Shown: positions 1 to 5,235, counted from the stretch's first letter. The stretch: DNA of 6,447 nt from Nostoc sp. CHAB 5715 (GCF_020829685.1 NZ_JAIVFR010000387.1:1-6447), one strand, 5' to 3'. Notes: a model not told the origin generated them from the letters alone. A program made the numbers and translations.

Positions 1-311
1 CTCTCATGCGAAAAATCCGTAAGAGTTTGTTATTTATCGCTGACACCACGCCCATTGCTAGTATTGACGGTAAAGAAGCTCCCCAAGTAATTCCTAGCCC
101 GAATGTCTGTATTGAGATTGGCTATGCTATCCAAAGTAAGCGGTCTGAACAGATTTTACTAGCGCAAATGCAACGCCCAGACTTTGAAGGTCAATTTCCC
201 TTCGACTTACCGACACAGCAAATTTTGCACTTCCAAGACACCACAGAACTAAATAAAATCCTAACAGGAACGCTTCAAAACCAACTAGCACGATTCAAAT
301 TGTTTTTTTGA
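1..311 (+). CDS. TIR-like / deoxyribosyltransferase-like nucleotide-binding protein, 3' end only
   Basis: The frame is open to the left window edge and stops with TGA at 309-311, so this is the C-terminal ~102 residues of a longer protein. The ATG at 6-8 is probably internal, because the fold needs an N-terminal half that is not here. Visible motifs, numbered from that Met: a hydrophobic strand ending IAD (8-13), then PSPNVCIEIGYA (30-41), then a strand and PFDL (65-68). The combination 'IAD...P-N-V-x-x-E-x-GYA...PFDL' is typical of bacterial TIR-like and nucleoside 2-deoxyribosyltransferase-like proteins, where the Glu in the E-x-GYA motif (Glu37 here) is the expected catalytic residue for N-glycosidic bond cleavage of NAD or a nucleotide. 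Such proteins are often effectors of anti-phage systems, but no defence partner is visible here. The assignment comes from motif memory; the exact family is uncertain. Confidence 0.6.
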   Translation, partial: LMRKIRKSLLFIADTTPIASIDGKEAPQVIPSPNVCIEIGYAIQSKRSEQILLAQMQRPDFEGQFPFDLPTQQILHFQDTTELNKILTGTLQNQLARFKLFF

Positions 312-437
312 GCAATCCGTAAGTTCTCCAACTATTACTCTAATACCATTTCTTTGTGAGGCTGCGTCAAACCCTTAACTTTATTTTAGAAGCTATTTTC
401 TATGCAGTTTCATATTAAATTGATATAAAATGCTGTA

Positions 438-445
438 GAAGGAAT
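438..445 (+). repeat. Left target-site duplication of the MITE
   Basis: The 8-bp sequence GAAGGAAT lies directly against the left terminal inverted repeat. An identical copy lies at 631-638 directly against the right one. This is the footprint of a transposition event with an 8-bp staggered cut. Confidence 0.8.
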
Positions 446-630
446 GGGAGCATCCCAAATGTGTAAAAACATATTTTGTCATTGCGAGCGTAATGAAATG
501 AAGCGTTCGCGGAGCGTCTCGTAGAGAAGCAATCGCAGCATCTAGACTTTGCGATTGCTTCATTCCGCTTTGCTCCATTCGCAATGACTACCTGCTAATT
601 TGGTAAATTTGCTTGCATTGGGATGCTCCC
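446..630. mobile_element. 185-bp MITE-like non-autonomous element
   Basis: The element is bounded by perfect 13-bp terminal inverted repeats: GGGAGCATCCCAA at 446-458 and its reverse complement TTGGGATGCTCCC at 618-630. It is flanked on both sides by the identical 8-bp direct repeat GAAGGAAT (438-445 and 631-638). Each terminal repeat is itself a short palindrome (GGGA-GCA-TCCC). There is no transposase gene; the interior holds a nested palindrome (478-588). These traits define a miniature inverted-repeat transposable element that would be moved in trans by a transposase elsewhere in the genome. I cannot name the parent IS family from the ends alone; 8-bp duplications are made by several families. 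It lies between the TIR-like gene and the reductase gene and interrupts neither. Confidence 0.8.
478..588. repeat. Nested palindromic repeat inside the MITE
   Basis: The outer arms are GTCATTGCGA (478-487) and TCGCAATGAC (579-588), perfect reverse complements. The inner arms are GAAGCAATCGCA (526-537) and TGCGATTGCTTC (550-561), also perfect, with a 12-nt loop. Between the left arms is a GC-rich stretch (about 502-528) of the type seen repeatedly in Nostoc genomes. The whole can fold as a long cruciform or RNA hairpin. It is probably a common dispersed cyanobacterial repeat that was either captured by the MITE or forms its core. Confidence 0.8.
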
Positions 631-638
631 GAAGGAAT
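631..638 (+). repeat. Right target-site duplication of the MITE
   Basis: GAAGGAAT directly follows the right terminal inverted repeat and is identical to 438-445. Confidence 0.8.
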
Positions 639-644
639 AAGGCT

Positions 645-652
645 GCGATCGC
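645..652. repeat. HIP1 octamer
   Basis: A perfect GCGATCGC, the highly iterated palindrome of cyanobacterial chromosomes. It supports the taxonomic reading and has no gene-specific meaning. Confidence 0.9.
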
Positions 653-692
653 TTGCATTAATTGAGTGAAAACTACCAAATTCACAAGGACA

Positions 693-1226
693 ATGACAAA
701 AGTTACACTCTACATTGCAGCTAGTTTGGATGGCTACATCGCTCGTAGTGATGGCGGAATTGATTGGTTATCAATCCTTGATACAGAAGGTGAAGACTAC
801 GGTTACACTGCTTTCTACGAATCTATTGATGCTATTGTGTTAGGTAGCAAGACGTATGAAGTAGGGCTTGGTTTTGATAAATGGCCTTATCCAGAAAAAA
901 AATCCTTCGTTTTCACCCAGCGCTCTCTCCAATCTGTCCGTGAGGACGTTGTATTTGTTTCTGACACAGTGAAGCCCGCCTTAGCAAATATAGAGGCTCA
1001 AGGTTATGAAAATATCTGGTTAGTTGGTGGTGGAGCATTAATCAATTCGTTTCTTCAGCACAGCTTGATTGACGAATATATTATTTCAACTATTCCAATT
1101 ATCTTAGGTAGCGGTATACAGCTTTTCCCACCGCCTAACCCTGAAGAAAAATTGGAACTGATTAACTCAAAACAATATTCTACCGGCCTACTTCAAGCAC
1201 ATTATAAGCGAAAACAGAAGGTTTAA
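693..1226 (+). CDS. Dihydrofolate reductase-fold (RibD C-terminal domain) oxidoreductase
   Basis: The product is 177 residues, the usual length for the stand-alone RibD-C/DHFR-like family (YwjB/YyaP type), expected to be a cytoplasmic NADPH-dependent reductase of unknown substrate. The N-terminus MTKVTLYIAASLDGYIA is the classic first strand and loop of the family. An IVLGSKTYE motif follows about 45 residues in, and near residue 112 comes the LVGGGALINS nucleotide-binding Gly-rich turn, then the strand IPIILGSGIQLF. The frame extends upstream to a GTG at 666, but the ATG at 693 puts the first conserved strand at the N-terminus and has AAGGA at 686-690, although the gap of 2 nt is short. It is neither folA nor ribD in the strict sense: there is no deaminase domain. 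It converges on the thioredoxin gene. Confidence 0.85.
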   Translation: MTKVTLYIAASLDGYIARSDGGIDWLSILDTEGEDYGYTAFYESIDAIVLGSKTYEVGLGFDKWPYPEKKSFVFTQRSLQSVREDVVFVSDTVKPALANIEAQGYENIWLVGGGALINSFLQHSLIDEYIISTIPIILGSGIQLFPPPNPEEKLELINSKQYSTGLLQAHYKRKQKV

Positions 1227-1228
1227 AA

Positions 1229-1249
1229 AATTCATAATTCATAATTACC
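1229..1249. repeat. Heptamer repeat just after the reductase stop codon
   Basis: Two AATTCAT units and a degenerate third (AATTACC) begin 2 bp after the TAA at 1224-1226. This is a small example of the heptameric short tandem repeats of Nostocales. Confidence 0.6.
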
Positions 1250-1251
1250 TG

Positions 1252-1270
1252 ACTGCCATCATTAGGCAGT
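1252..1270. other. Small hairpin in the convergent spacer
   Basis: ACTGCC (1252-1257) and GGCAGT (1265-1270) form a perfect 6-bp stem with a 7-nt loop, 25 bp beyond the reductase stop codon. No T-run follows on either strand, so it is at most a weak 3'-end structure for the reductase transcript. Confidence 0.35.
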
Positions 1271-1370
1271 GGAATCATATCATGTTCAGTTTAACACTTA
1301 TCATTATGATTAACGCGAGGAAAATTTAATGATATATGATTATCTGGACTTGATATCAAACCCTTTTTAA

Positions 1371-1430
1371 TTACGAATTACGAATTACGTTAGCGCAGCG
1401 TTAGCGAGGAACGAGCGTCATTACGAATTA
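1371..1430. repeat. Heptamer and direct repeats abutting the trxA stop codon
   Basis: Two TTACGAA units and a partial third run from 1371 to 1390. They are followed by the 8-bp direct repeat CGTTAGCG at 1388-1395 and 1399-1406, and by a further TTACGAATTA at 1421-1430. The block ends one base before the thioredoxin stop codon (1434-1432 on the minus strand). It looks like a dispersed cyanobacterial repeat rather than a terminator: no strong stem with a T-run was seen. Confidence 0.65.
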
Positions 1431-1431
1431 G

Positions 1432-1770
1432 CTAAAGAAGCTTCTGAACAGCGTTGCTGAAGTCCTCGTAAGGTGAAACTCTTACGATAGTTTCTGCTAA
1501 AACACCATCTTTAAACATTAAAACTGCTGGAATACTGCGAAGACCGAATCTTTTGAAAATTGGCTTGTTGCTGTCAACGTCTACCTTAACGACTTTGGCG
1601 CGACCTTTGTATTCCTCAGCAAGTTGATCCATTAACGGACTGATCAGGCGACAGGGGCCACACCAAGTAGCAGTAAAATCAACAACAACAACTTTCTCTT
1701 CACTTCCAGTTAAAACGGTATCAAATTCACTTTCTTGAACGTAAGCAACTATGTGAGTATCTGTAGACAT
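1432..1770 (-). CDS. trxA: Thioredoxin
   Basis: A 112-residue single-domain thioredoxin, a cytoplasmic disulfide reductase normally fed by ferredoxin- or NADPH-thioredoxin reductase. The redox motif WCGPC is at residues 36-40 (1651-1665), the buried Asp at 31 in VVDF, and the cis-proline at 81 in RSIPAVL. Length and motif order match typical bacterial Trx, with a short N-terminal extension. One departure: the position of the conserved Gly after the last core strand (Gly92 of the E. coli protein, in TKVG) is Arg97 here (TIVRVSPYEDF), next to the substrate-binding face. The start is supported by AAGGA 7 nt upstream. The nearest same-strand gene is a membrane protein over 200 bp upstream, so it is probably transcribed alone. 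Its proximity to opcA is notable because thioredoxin acts on OpcA in Anabaena. The paralogue class is not assigned. Confidence 0.95.
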   Translation of the reverse strand: MSTDTHIVAYVQESEFDTVLTGSEEKVVVVDFTATWCGPCRLISPLMDQLAEEYKGRAKVVKVDVDSNKPIFKRFGLRSIPAVLMFKDGVLAETIVRVSPYEDFSNAVQKLL

Positions 1771-1777
1771 TTTTTAA

Positions 1778-1782
1778 TCCTT
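1778..1782 (-). promoter_or_regulatory. Shine-Dalgarno site of trxA
   Basis: AAGGA on the minus strand, 7 nt before the ATG at 1770. It is one of the few clear ribosome binding sites in the window and fixes the trxA start. Confidence 0.7.
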
Positions 1783-1931
1783 TAGTGTCAAACTCAAATT
1801 TCAGCAAAAAGCTAACTATACAAACTATACTCCCTTCTGCCTGTCAGATTCACCACTCACCTACATTGGTAAACCCCCACAGCTGACTTTTGCTTAGTAG
1901 CCTGGATTTAATAACGTACAACTTTCTTACA

Positions 1932-1953
1932 TAGGGTGCGTTAATGCGCCCTA
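1932..1953. repeat. 22-bp near-perfect palindrome in the trxA upstream region
   Basis: TAGGGTGCG-TTAA-TGCGCCCTA reads almost the same on both strands; the only two unpaired positions are G-T wobbles. It is a dispersed-repeat type of sequence also familiar from other bacterial genomes. It lies about 160 bp upstream of the trxA start and 33 bp past the end of the membrane-protein gene. It could form a 3'-end hairpin for that gene, but no T-run follows. Confidence 0.55.
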
Positions 1954-1985
1954 CCAACCGACCTAATCCAAAAGGCGTAGAGGCG

Positions 1986-2297
1986 TCAAGAGTCATTCTC
2001 TGAATCAAACAGTTCTAACAACCCAATTGTGCCTACGAAAAAAGTATAAGTAGCATATTTTATTGGCATCTTTTTTCTTAAAGGTGCATAAAAAGCTGCT
2101 ATAATGCTTTCGATAAAATGGCTAGTCATGGCAAAACGCTCAATCCAAAAAATTGGATTAAGGCTGCTTGGTAGATTAGTATTAGTTATTACGGCATAAA
2201 TATTCCATGATTCCAATCCAATTGCGCTTGTTATAAGCATTGTAGATATAATTTTTACAAAGGTAAAAATTTCTCTTTTTATAAGCTTTAAGTTCAT
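1986..2297 (-). CDS. Small integral membrane protein, unknown function
   Basis: I do not recognise a named family. The product is 103 residues from the ATG at 2297; a GTG at 2306 would add three residues and neither start has a clear ribosome binding site. Numbered from the GTG, it has about three hydrophobic segments, near residues 13-30, 53-73 and 84-100, with basic stretches at the N-terminus (KLIKRE) and before the last segment (RKKMPIKY), and an acidic C-terminus (ELFDSENDS). Aromatic and polar residues in the middle segment (FWIERF, TSHFIES) suggest more than a plain anchor. Even amino acid composition and a membrane-protein pattern favour a real gene over chance. It is divergent from the 2560 gene and separate from trxA. 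Confidence 0.65.
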   Translation of the reverse strand: MNLKLIKREIFTFVKIISTMLITSAIGLESWNIYAVITNTNLPSSLNPIFWIERFAMTSHFIESIIAAFYAPLRKKMPIKYATYTFFVGTIGLLELFDSENDS

Positions 2298-2362
2298 AGC
2301 ATTCACAAAAAATTGTTTAAAAACGGGTATGGTATATTAAGCTTGCCATAGCCGTAAACACT

Positions 2363-2381
2363 ACTTCCGCCTTGCGGAAGT
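2363..2381. repeat. Perfect 8-bp stem hairpin
   Basis: ACTTCCGC (2363-2370), loop CTT, GCGGAAGT (2374-2381). It lies in the 262-bp spacer between the divergent membrane-protein and UVR-like genes, where no gene ends, so a terminator role is not expected. Similar CTTCCGC hairpins are common dispersed elements in Nostoc-type genomes. I see no other clear signal in this spacer. Confidence 0.6.
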
Positions 2382-2559
2382 CAAAAGTATTGTATTCCAA
2401 GCTTTTGCGCTATTTGAAATGGTATGTTTATTTACGCTGTGCTGTGCTATTAGTAATGAAAATTAAATCACTAGATATTTAAAAAATGGTAAAAATGTGG
2501 AATAATACAAACGTGGTAAATTTAATTGCATTCCGTAGATTGATAAAAAATATAAAGCT

Positions 2560-2769
2560 ATGATTACTCAACATTACAATTCAATTCATTTTGAAAATAA
2601 CTTGCTTAAACAAATCAAGGTTAAAGAAAATCAGCTAAAAATTGCACAAGAATCTAATATGCTCCATGTAGCAGAAGCATTACAAGATGAATTATTAAAG
2701 TTACAAGGTCAATTATCAGAGCCACAGGACGTTGAAGTTCAAGCGTTGATGGGTTTGCTAGACGATTAA
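2560..2769 (+). CDS. Small helical protein with a UVR-like motif
   Basis: A 69-residue acidic protein without signal peptide or membrane segment, expected in the cytoplasm. Residues 19-54 read as one amphipathic helix pair with Leu/Ile spacing suited to coiled-coil packing. The stretch from KENQLKIAQ to AEALQDELLKLQGQL resembles the UVR motif of UvrB, UvrC and ClpC (pattern A...A-x-x-L-x-D-E-x-x-x-L), lacking the usual Phe-Glu before the AA pair: here Leu-His-Val-Ala-Glu-Ala. If that holds it would be a protein-interaction module rather than an enzyme. The C-terminus is acidic (EVQALMGLLDD). The start is the only ATG at the head of the frame; no clear ribosome binding site precedes it. Stands alone, divergent from the membrane-protein gene and convergent with the secreted-protein gene. 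Family name not known to me. Confidence 0.6.
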   Translation: MITQHYNSIHFENNLLKQIKVKENQLKIAQESNMLHVAEALQDELLKLQGQLSEPQDVEVQALMGLLDD

Positions 2770-2884
2770 GATTATAAATTTGTGTTGCAAAGTTTATTGA
2801 AATACAAAAACTCTGTTAAAGGGACGCAGAGCATAGTGATTGTGATGACTAGGCTTCTAAGGTTTCATAAACGCATGATGATTC

Positions 2885-3208
2885 TTACTTAGTTAAGATA
2901 TTAGGGTTTTGCTGAGTATGGGGTACTTTTATCTCCGGTAGTGAATTAATCTTAAGAATAGGTTTAATTGAGCGCAGTTGCCTTTGCCTAAGAATTTGAA
3001 TTTCTCTCTCAATCGAATTTTTTCCTTGCCTAAAAAATTCTTGAGAGTTATATGGAACTAAATCACGGGATAAATGTTGAGCTTGTGCTGGAGTCAAACT
3101 AGGAAGCGGTTGTTCAGCATTGGCAGAAGTCTGTATAGCCAGTAAAAAAGCTGTTGAAACCACCAAGGGTTTTATTTTTATACATCCGGTGAATATCAGG
3201 TTTAACAT
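2885..3208 (-). CDS. Small secreted (periplasmic) protein, unknown function
   Basis: I recognise no named domain. The frame opens with an ATG at 3247 (120 residues), but the ATG at 3208 gives a better signal peptide: a short N-region ending KIKP, a hydrophobic core (LVVSTAFLLAI) and a SANA-EQ signal peptidase I site about 31 residues in. The mature part, about 76 residues, starts with a Pro-rich stretch (PLPSLTPAQ), continues into a charged, probably helical segment rich in Gln, Arg and Glu (from EFFRQG to LRQRQ), and ends with a basic, Pro-containing tail. It has no Cys after the signal and no lipobox at the cleavage site. The likely job is in the periplasm or at the cell surface. A candidate promoter overlaps a palindrome upstream. 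Confidence 0.65.
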   Translation of the reverse strand: MLNLIFTGCIKIKPLVVSTAFLLAIQTSANAEQPLPSLTPAQAQHLSRDLVPYNSQEFFRQGKNSIEREIQILRQRQLRSIKPILKINSLPEIKVPHTQQNPNILTK

Positions 3209-3264
3209 GATTGATACATCCGTTGCGTGAATGCTGTTTCCAACCATCTTGTGTTGGTCTGATT

Positions 3265-3283
3265 ATAAGTAAATTATACTTAT
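3265..3283 (-). promoter_or_regulatory. Candidate -10 box within a palindrome
   Basis: On the minus strand a perfect TATAAT (3278-3273) lies 25 bp before the upstream ATG (3247) and about 65 bp before the preferred start at 3208. It sits inside the inverted repeat ATAAGTA (3265-3271) / TACTTAT (3277-3283), which could be an operator. No good -35 hexamer is seen at the expected distance, so the promoter call is weak. Confidence 0.35.
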
Positions 3284-3577
3284 TGGCTTACTAATTACCT
3301 CCCACAAATGGGTGAATTAATCAGTTAAAGCTTTATCGAACAGCAATATTGGCATCAGTCGTCAGAATTCAGTTAGGTAAACTGAGCAGAAATTGCGGAT
3401 ATCGCTCTTTCATCACTCTCAGAAAACAATAATCGAAGCGGGAAACTGAAACTATTACTCAATCAAGGTTTGAAGCTTTATTTTCTAATAGAAATTCAAA
3501 AATGTTGCTAAAACCTGAAAATCGAAGTCTCATAAGCCTTGCAGCGATTGCTTTCTCCAAGACTGATGGAAGAGGGA
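3284..3577. other. Gene-free spacer without recognised features
   Basis: Together with the repeat and terminator that follow, this is part of a 586-bp gap between the secreted-protein gene and opcA. Both strands are broken by frequent stop codons, and I saw no tRNA-like fold, no long inverted repeat and no remnant protein I could identify. Some relic of an older gene cannot be excluded. Confidence 0.5.
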
Positions 3578-3705
3578 TATAGCAGTCCTAAATCATTTGT
3601 GAAAATTATATATCTCTTTTTTCTTTCTTATCTTTGCGTCCTTGGCGTTCTTGGCGGTTCGTTTCCTTATCTATATTTTTCACGACTCCTGCAAGGATTG
3701 CTATA
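3578..3705. repeat. Second palindromic dispersed repeat (MITE-like)
   Basis: The ends are inverted: TATAGCAGTCCT (3578-3589) against AGGATTGCTATA (3694-3705), matching at 11 of 12 positions. A second pair of arms, GTGAAAA (3599-3605) and TTTTCAC (3677-3683), lies inside. The core at 3632-3660 has the iterated CTTTGCGTCCTTGGCG / TTCTTGGCGG pattern that I recognise as a common dispersed sequence in cyanobacterial genomes. The 128-bp unit has no coding capacity. No convincing target-site duplication flanks it, so transposition is less certain than for 446-630. Confidence 0.6.
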
Positions 3706-3740
3706 GGAATCCAATCTGATTTTTGAAAAAATTTCGTACA

Positions 3741-3785
3741 TAAAAACCCTCCAGATTTTTGGATATTCCACAAATCTGAAGGGTT
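3741..3785 (-). terminator. Rho-independent terminator of opcA
   Basis: On the minus strand, reading from 3785, AACCCTTCAGATTT pairs with AAATCTGGAGGGTT: a 14-bp stem with a single G-U pair and a 13-nt loop, followed by a T-run (TTTTT at 3746-3742). It starts 48 bp after the opcA stop codon and marks the end of the zwf-opcA transcript. Confidence 0.88.
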
Positions 3786-3833
3786 GTGTTTGATTTTCCT
3801 AATTTTGGTAACTTTTATTCTTTGTAGGCGAAG

Positions 3834-5204
3834 CTAACTATTTGTTGCCAATTTGAAAATATTTGCTGTCACTCCCAGGCTTTCTTCAAAAAGTGACTCG
3901 CGACCCCAGCGTTGCACCTGCTGACTCAGCAAAGCTTCCGCCTTTTGTTCCGAAAGTGAAGTCACCTGTTGAAACAGACCGGCGGATTGAGCGCCACCGT
4001 GGGTTTCCATCCGCATACAACCACCAGTTTCCGAGCAGATAACTGTACCACAGTCTGCCTGGGGATTTGTCGAACTGAGGCGCAAGGCAATCAAGTCGCC
4101 GATAATATCGCCCACATCAGCAACCGGAACTCCTGCTAACTCGGCTTCTACTTGTCGCTGCTCTTGAGCAATAAAACGGATGCGAGTGATGTCATAATCA
4201 CCGCTTTCCTTTTCATAAAAAACTGGCTGCCATTGCAACCGACTTGCCAGCCAAGCTAAAAACAGCAAAGCTTGGGCAGGGTTGCCTTTTTCGTAATCAA
4301 TCGTAACGCGGTCAATTTCTTTGAGGGCGGCGCGACGGTTAGGTGAGTCGTAAGCTTCGGCTGTCAATTCTTGCCATGATGCGAGGCGACGCCAGTTTAA
4401 GTCAGCTAAAGGTACACCTGTTTCTACCAACTCTTGTAGGCGGAGTAATTCACTTTCTGGCTCGTTAAAGTTGCAAGAATCTACAATCACATTATTGCAG
4501 ACTGCTGCTAGGCGCTTGAATAGACCGTTGTTAGGGTCTGGTGTTGCCTTCCACCAAAGAAACTTTGGCAAGCCGCCAATCAACAAGGCCGGAATCATAC
4601 CACCGATGCGTTCTAAAGCAGCAGCAGTTCCACTGAGAGTGATGTATTCGCAGCAGATAAGTGTGCTTGACGATTGCTTTTGGATGGGGCAATAAGCAGA
4701 AACTTGAGCCTTAACCCCTTCATCTTCGCCAGCAATGGGAAATAGCGCAATGATGCGGCAAGGGTTGCGGAGAGCGATTTCATCAGCAATTCTGGGGCTG
4801 GCGCTATTTAACATCCCAGCAGCAGGATGTTCACCTCCAGACCCGTTTCGCTGACCTTTAGCGAATTCTTCTCGTAATACAGTCAGAGTTTCTGGTGTTG
4901 CTGTTCCAGTTTCTGGCAGACTATGTTTCTTTTGGACTTCCCGCAATGCTGCCACCATCTGTGGCCCTAAAATCCCATCAATTGGGCCGTTGTAAAATCC
5001 CAAAGCAGCCAACAAATACTGAGTTTCTTCTGGTTCGTAGACCACTAAAGTAAATGTAGTTGCCCTAGTAGCACTGGGAAGTCCACCGTTCTCGCCAGTT
5101 ATGCCGTAGCTTTGCCAAATTTGATTGAGTTCGGCATCTATTTCGTTAAGCGAAATATCTTTCGGCGCCTGGAGTGAAAAAATTGTAGAAGTTTGGGGAG
5201 CCAT
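3834..5204 (-). CDS. opcA: OpcA, glucose-6-phosphate dehydrogenase assembly/activator protein
   Basis: OpcA is the cyanobacterial protein that promotes oligomerisation and allosteric activation of G6PDH (Zwf); it works in the cytoplasm. The product is 456 residues. Residues about 60-113 match a peptidoglycan-binding-like domain (LLAALGFYNGPIDGILGP, then LPETG...TPETL), here in a protein without a signal peptide. The OpcA domain proper follows: FPIAGEDEG near 155, GGLPKFLWWKA at 210-220, and RAALKEIDRVTIDY around 291-304. Nine Cys are present; Cys390 and Cys396 near the C-terminus (4035-4037 and 4017-4019) have the spacing of the redox pair reported, from memory, as Cys393-Cys399 in Anabaena OpcA. 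The gene lies 191 bp after zwf on the same strand with a terminator behind it, so co-transcription is likely. The ATG at 5204 has no Shine-Dalgarno sequence: CTCCT, not AGGAG, precedes it. Confidence 0.95.
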   Translation of the reverse strand: MAPQTSTIFSLQAPKDISLNEIDAELNQIWQSYGITGENGGLPSATRATTFTLVVYEPEETQYLLAALGFYNGPIDGILGPQMVAALREVQKKHSLPETGTATPETLTVLREEFAKGQRNGSGGEHPAAGMLNSASPRIADEIALRNPCRIIALFPIAGEDEGVKAQVSAYCPIQKQSSSTLICCEYITLSGTAAALERIGGMIPALLIGGLPKFLWWKATPDPNNGLFKRLAAVCNNVIVDSCNFNEPESELLRLQELVETGVPLADLNWRRLASWQELTAEAYDSPNRRAALKEIDRVTIDYEKGNPAQALLFLAWLASRLQWQPVFYEKESGDYDITRIRFIAQEQRQVEAELAGVPVADVGDIIGDLIALRLSSTNPQADCGTVICSETGGCMRMETHGGAQSAGLFQQVTSLSEQKAEALLSQQVQRWGRESLFEESLGVTANIFKLATNS

Positions 5205-5235
5205 AGGAGTTTTGAGTTGTCAGCTTTGTTTGAAT

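Noticed and set aside
393..584. Minus-strand open frame of 63 codons
   Set aside because: It lies almost wholly within the MITE and its nested palindrome; the translation is a product of repeat sequence with no recognisable protein pattern.
666..692. GTG at 666 as start of the reductase gene
   Set aside because: It would add nine residues (MKTTKFTRT) before the family's conserved first strand; the ATG at 693 matches the usual N-terminus.
1814..1829. Two TATAGT boxes upstream of trxA as its -10 element
   Set aside because: Neither has a -35 hexamer at 16-18 bp; the nearest, CTGACA, is at about 12 or 21 bp, so I do not call a promoter.
2811..2831. CTCTG/CAGAG stem after the UVR-like gene as a terminator
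   Set aside because: The stem is only 5 bp with an 11-nt loop and no T-run on either strand.
3209..3247. ATG at 3247 as start of the secreted protein
   Set aside because: It would give a 44-residue signal region with an unneeded polar extension; the ATG at 3208 leaves a normal signal peptide. Not fully excluded.
4471..4695. Plus-strand open frame of 74 codons
   Set aside because: Lies antisense within opcA, whose minus-strand product is clearly real.
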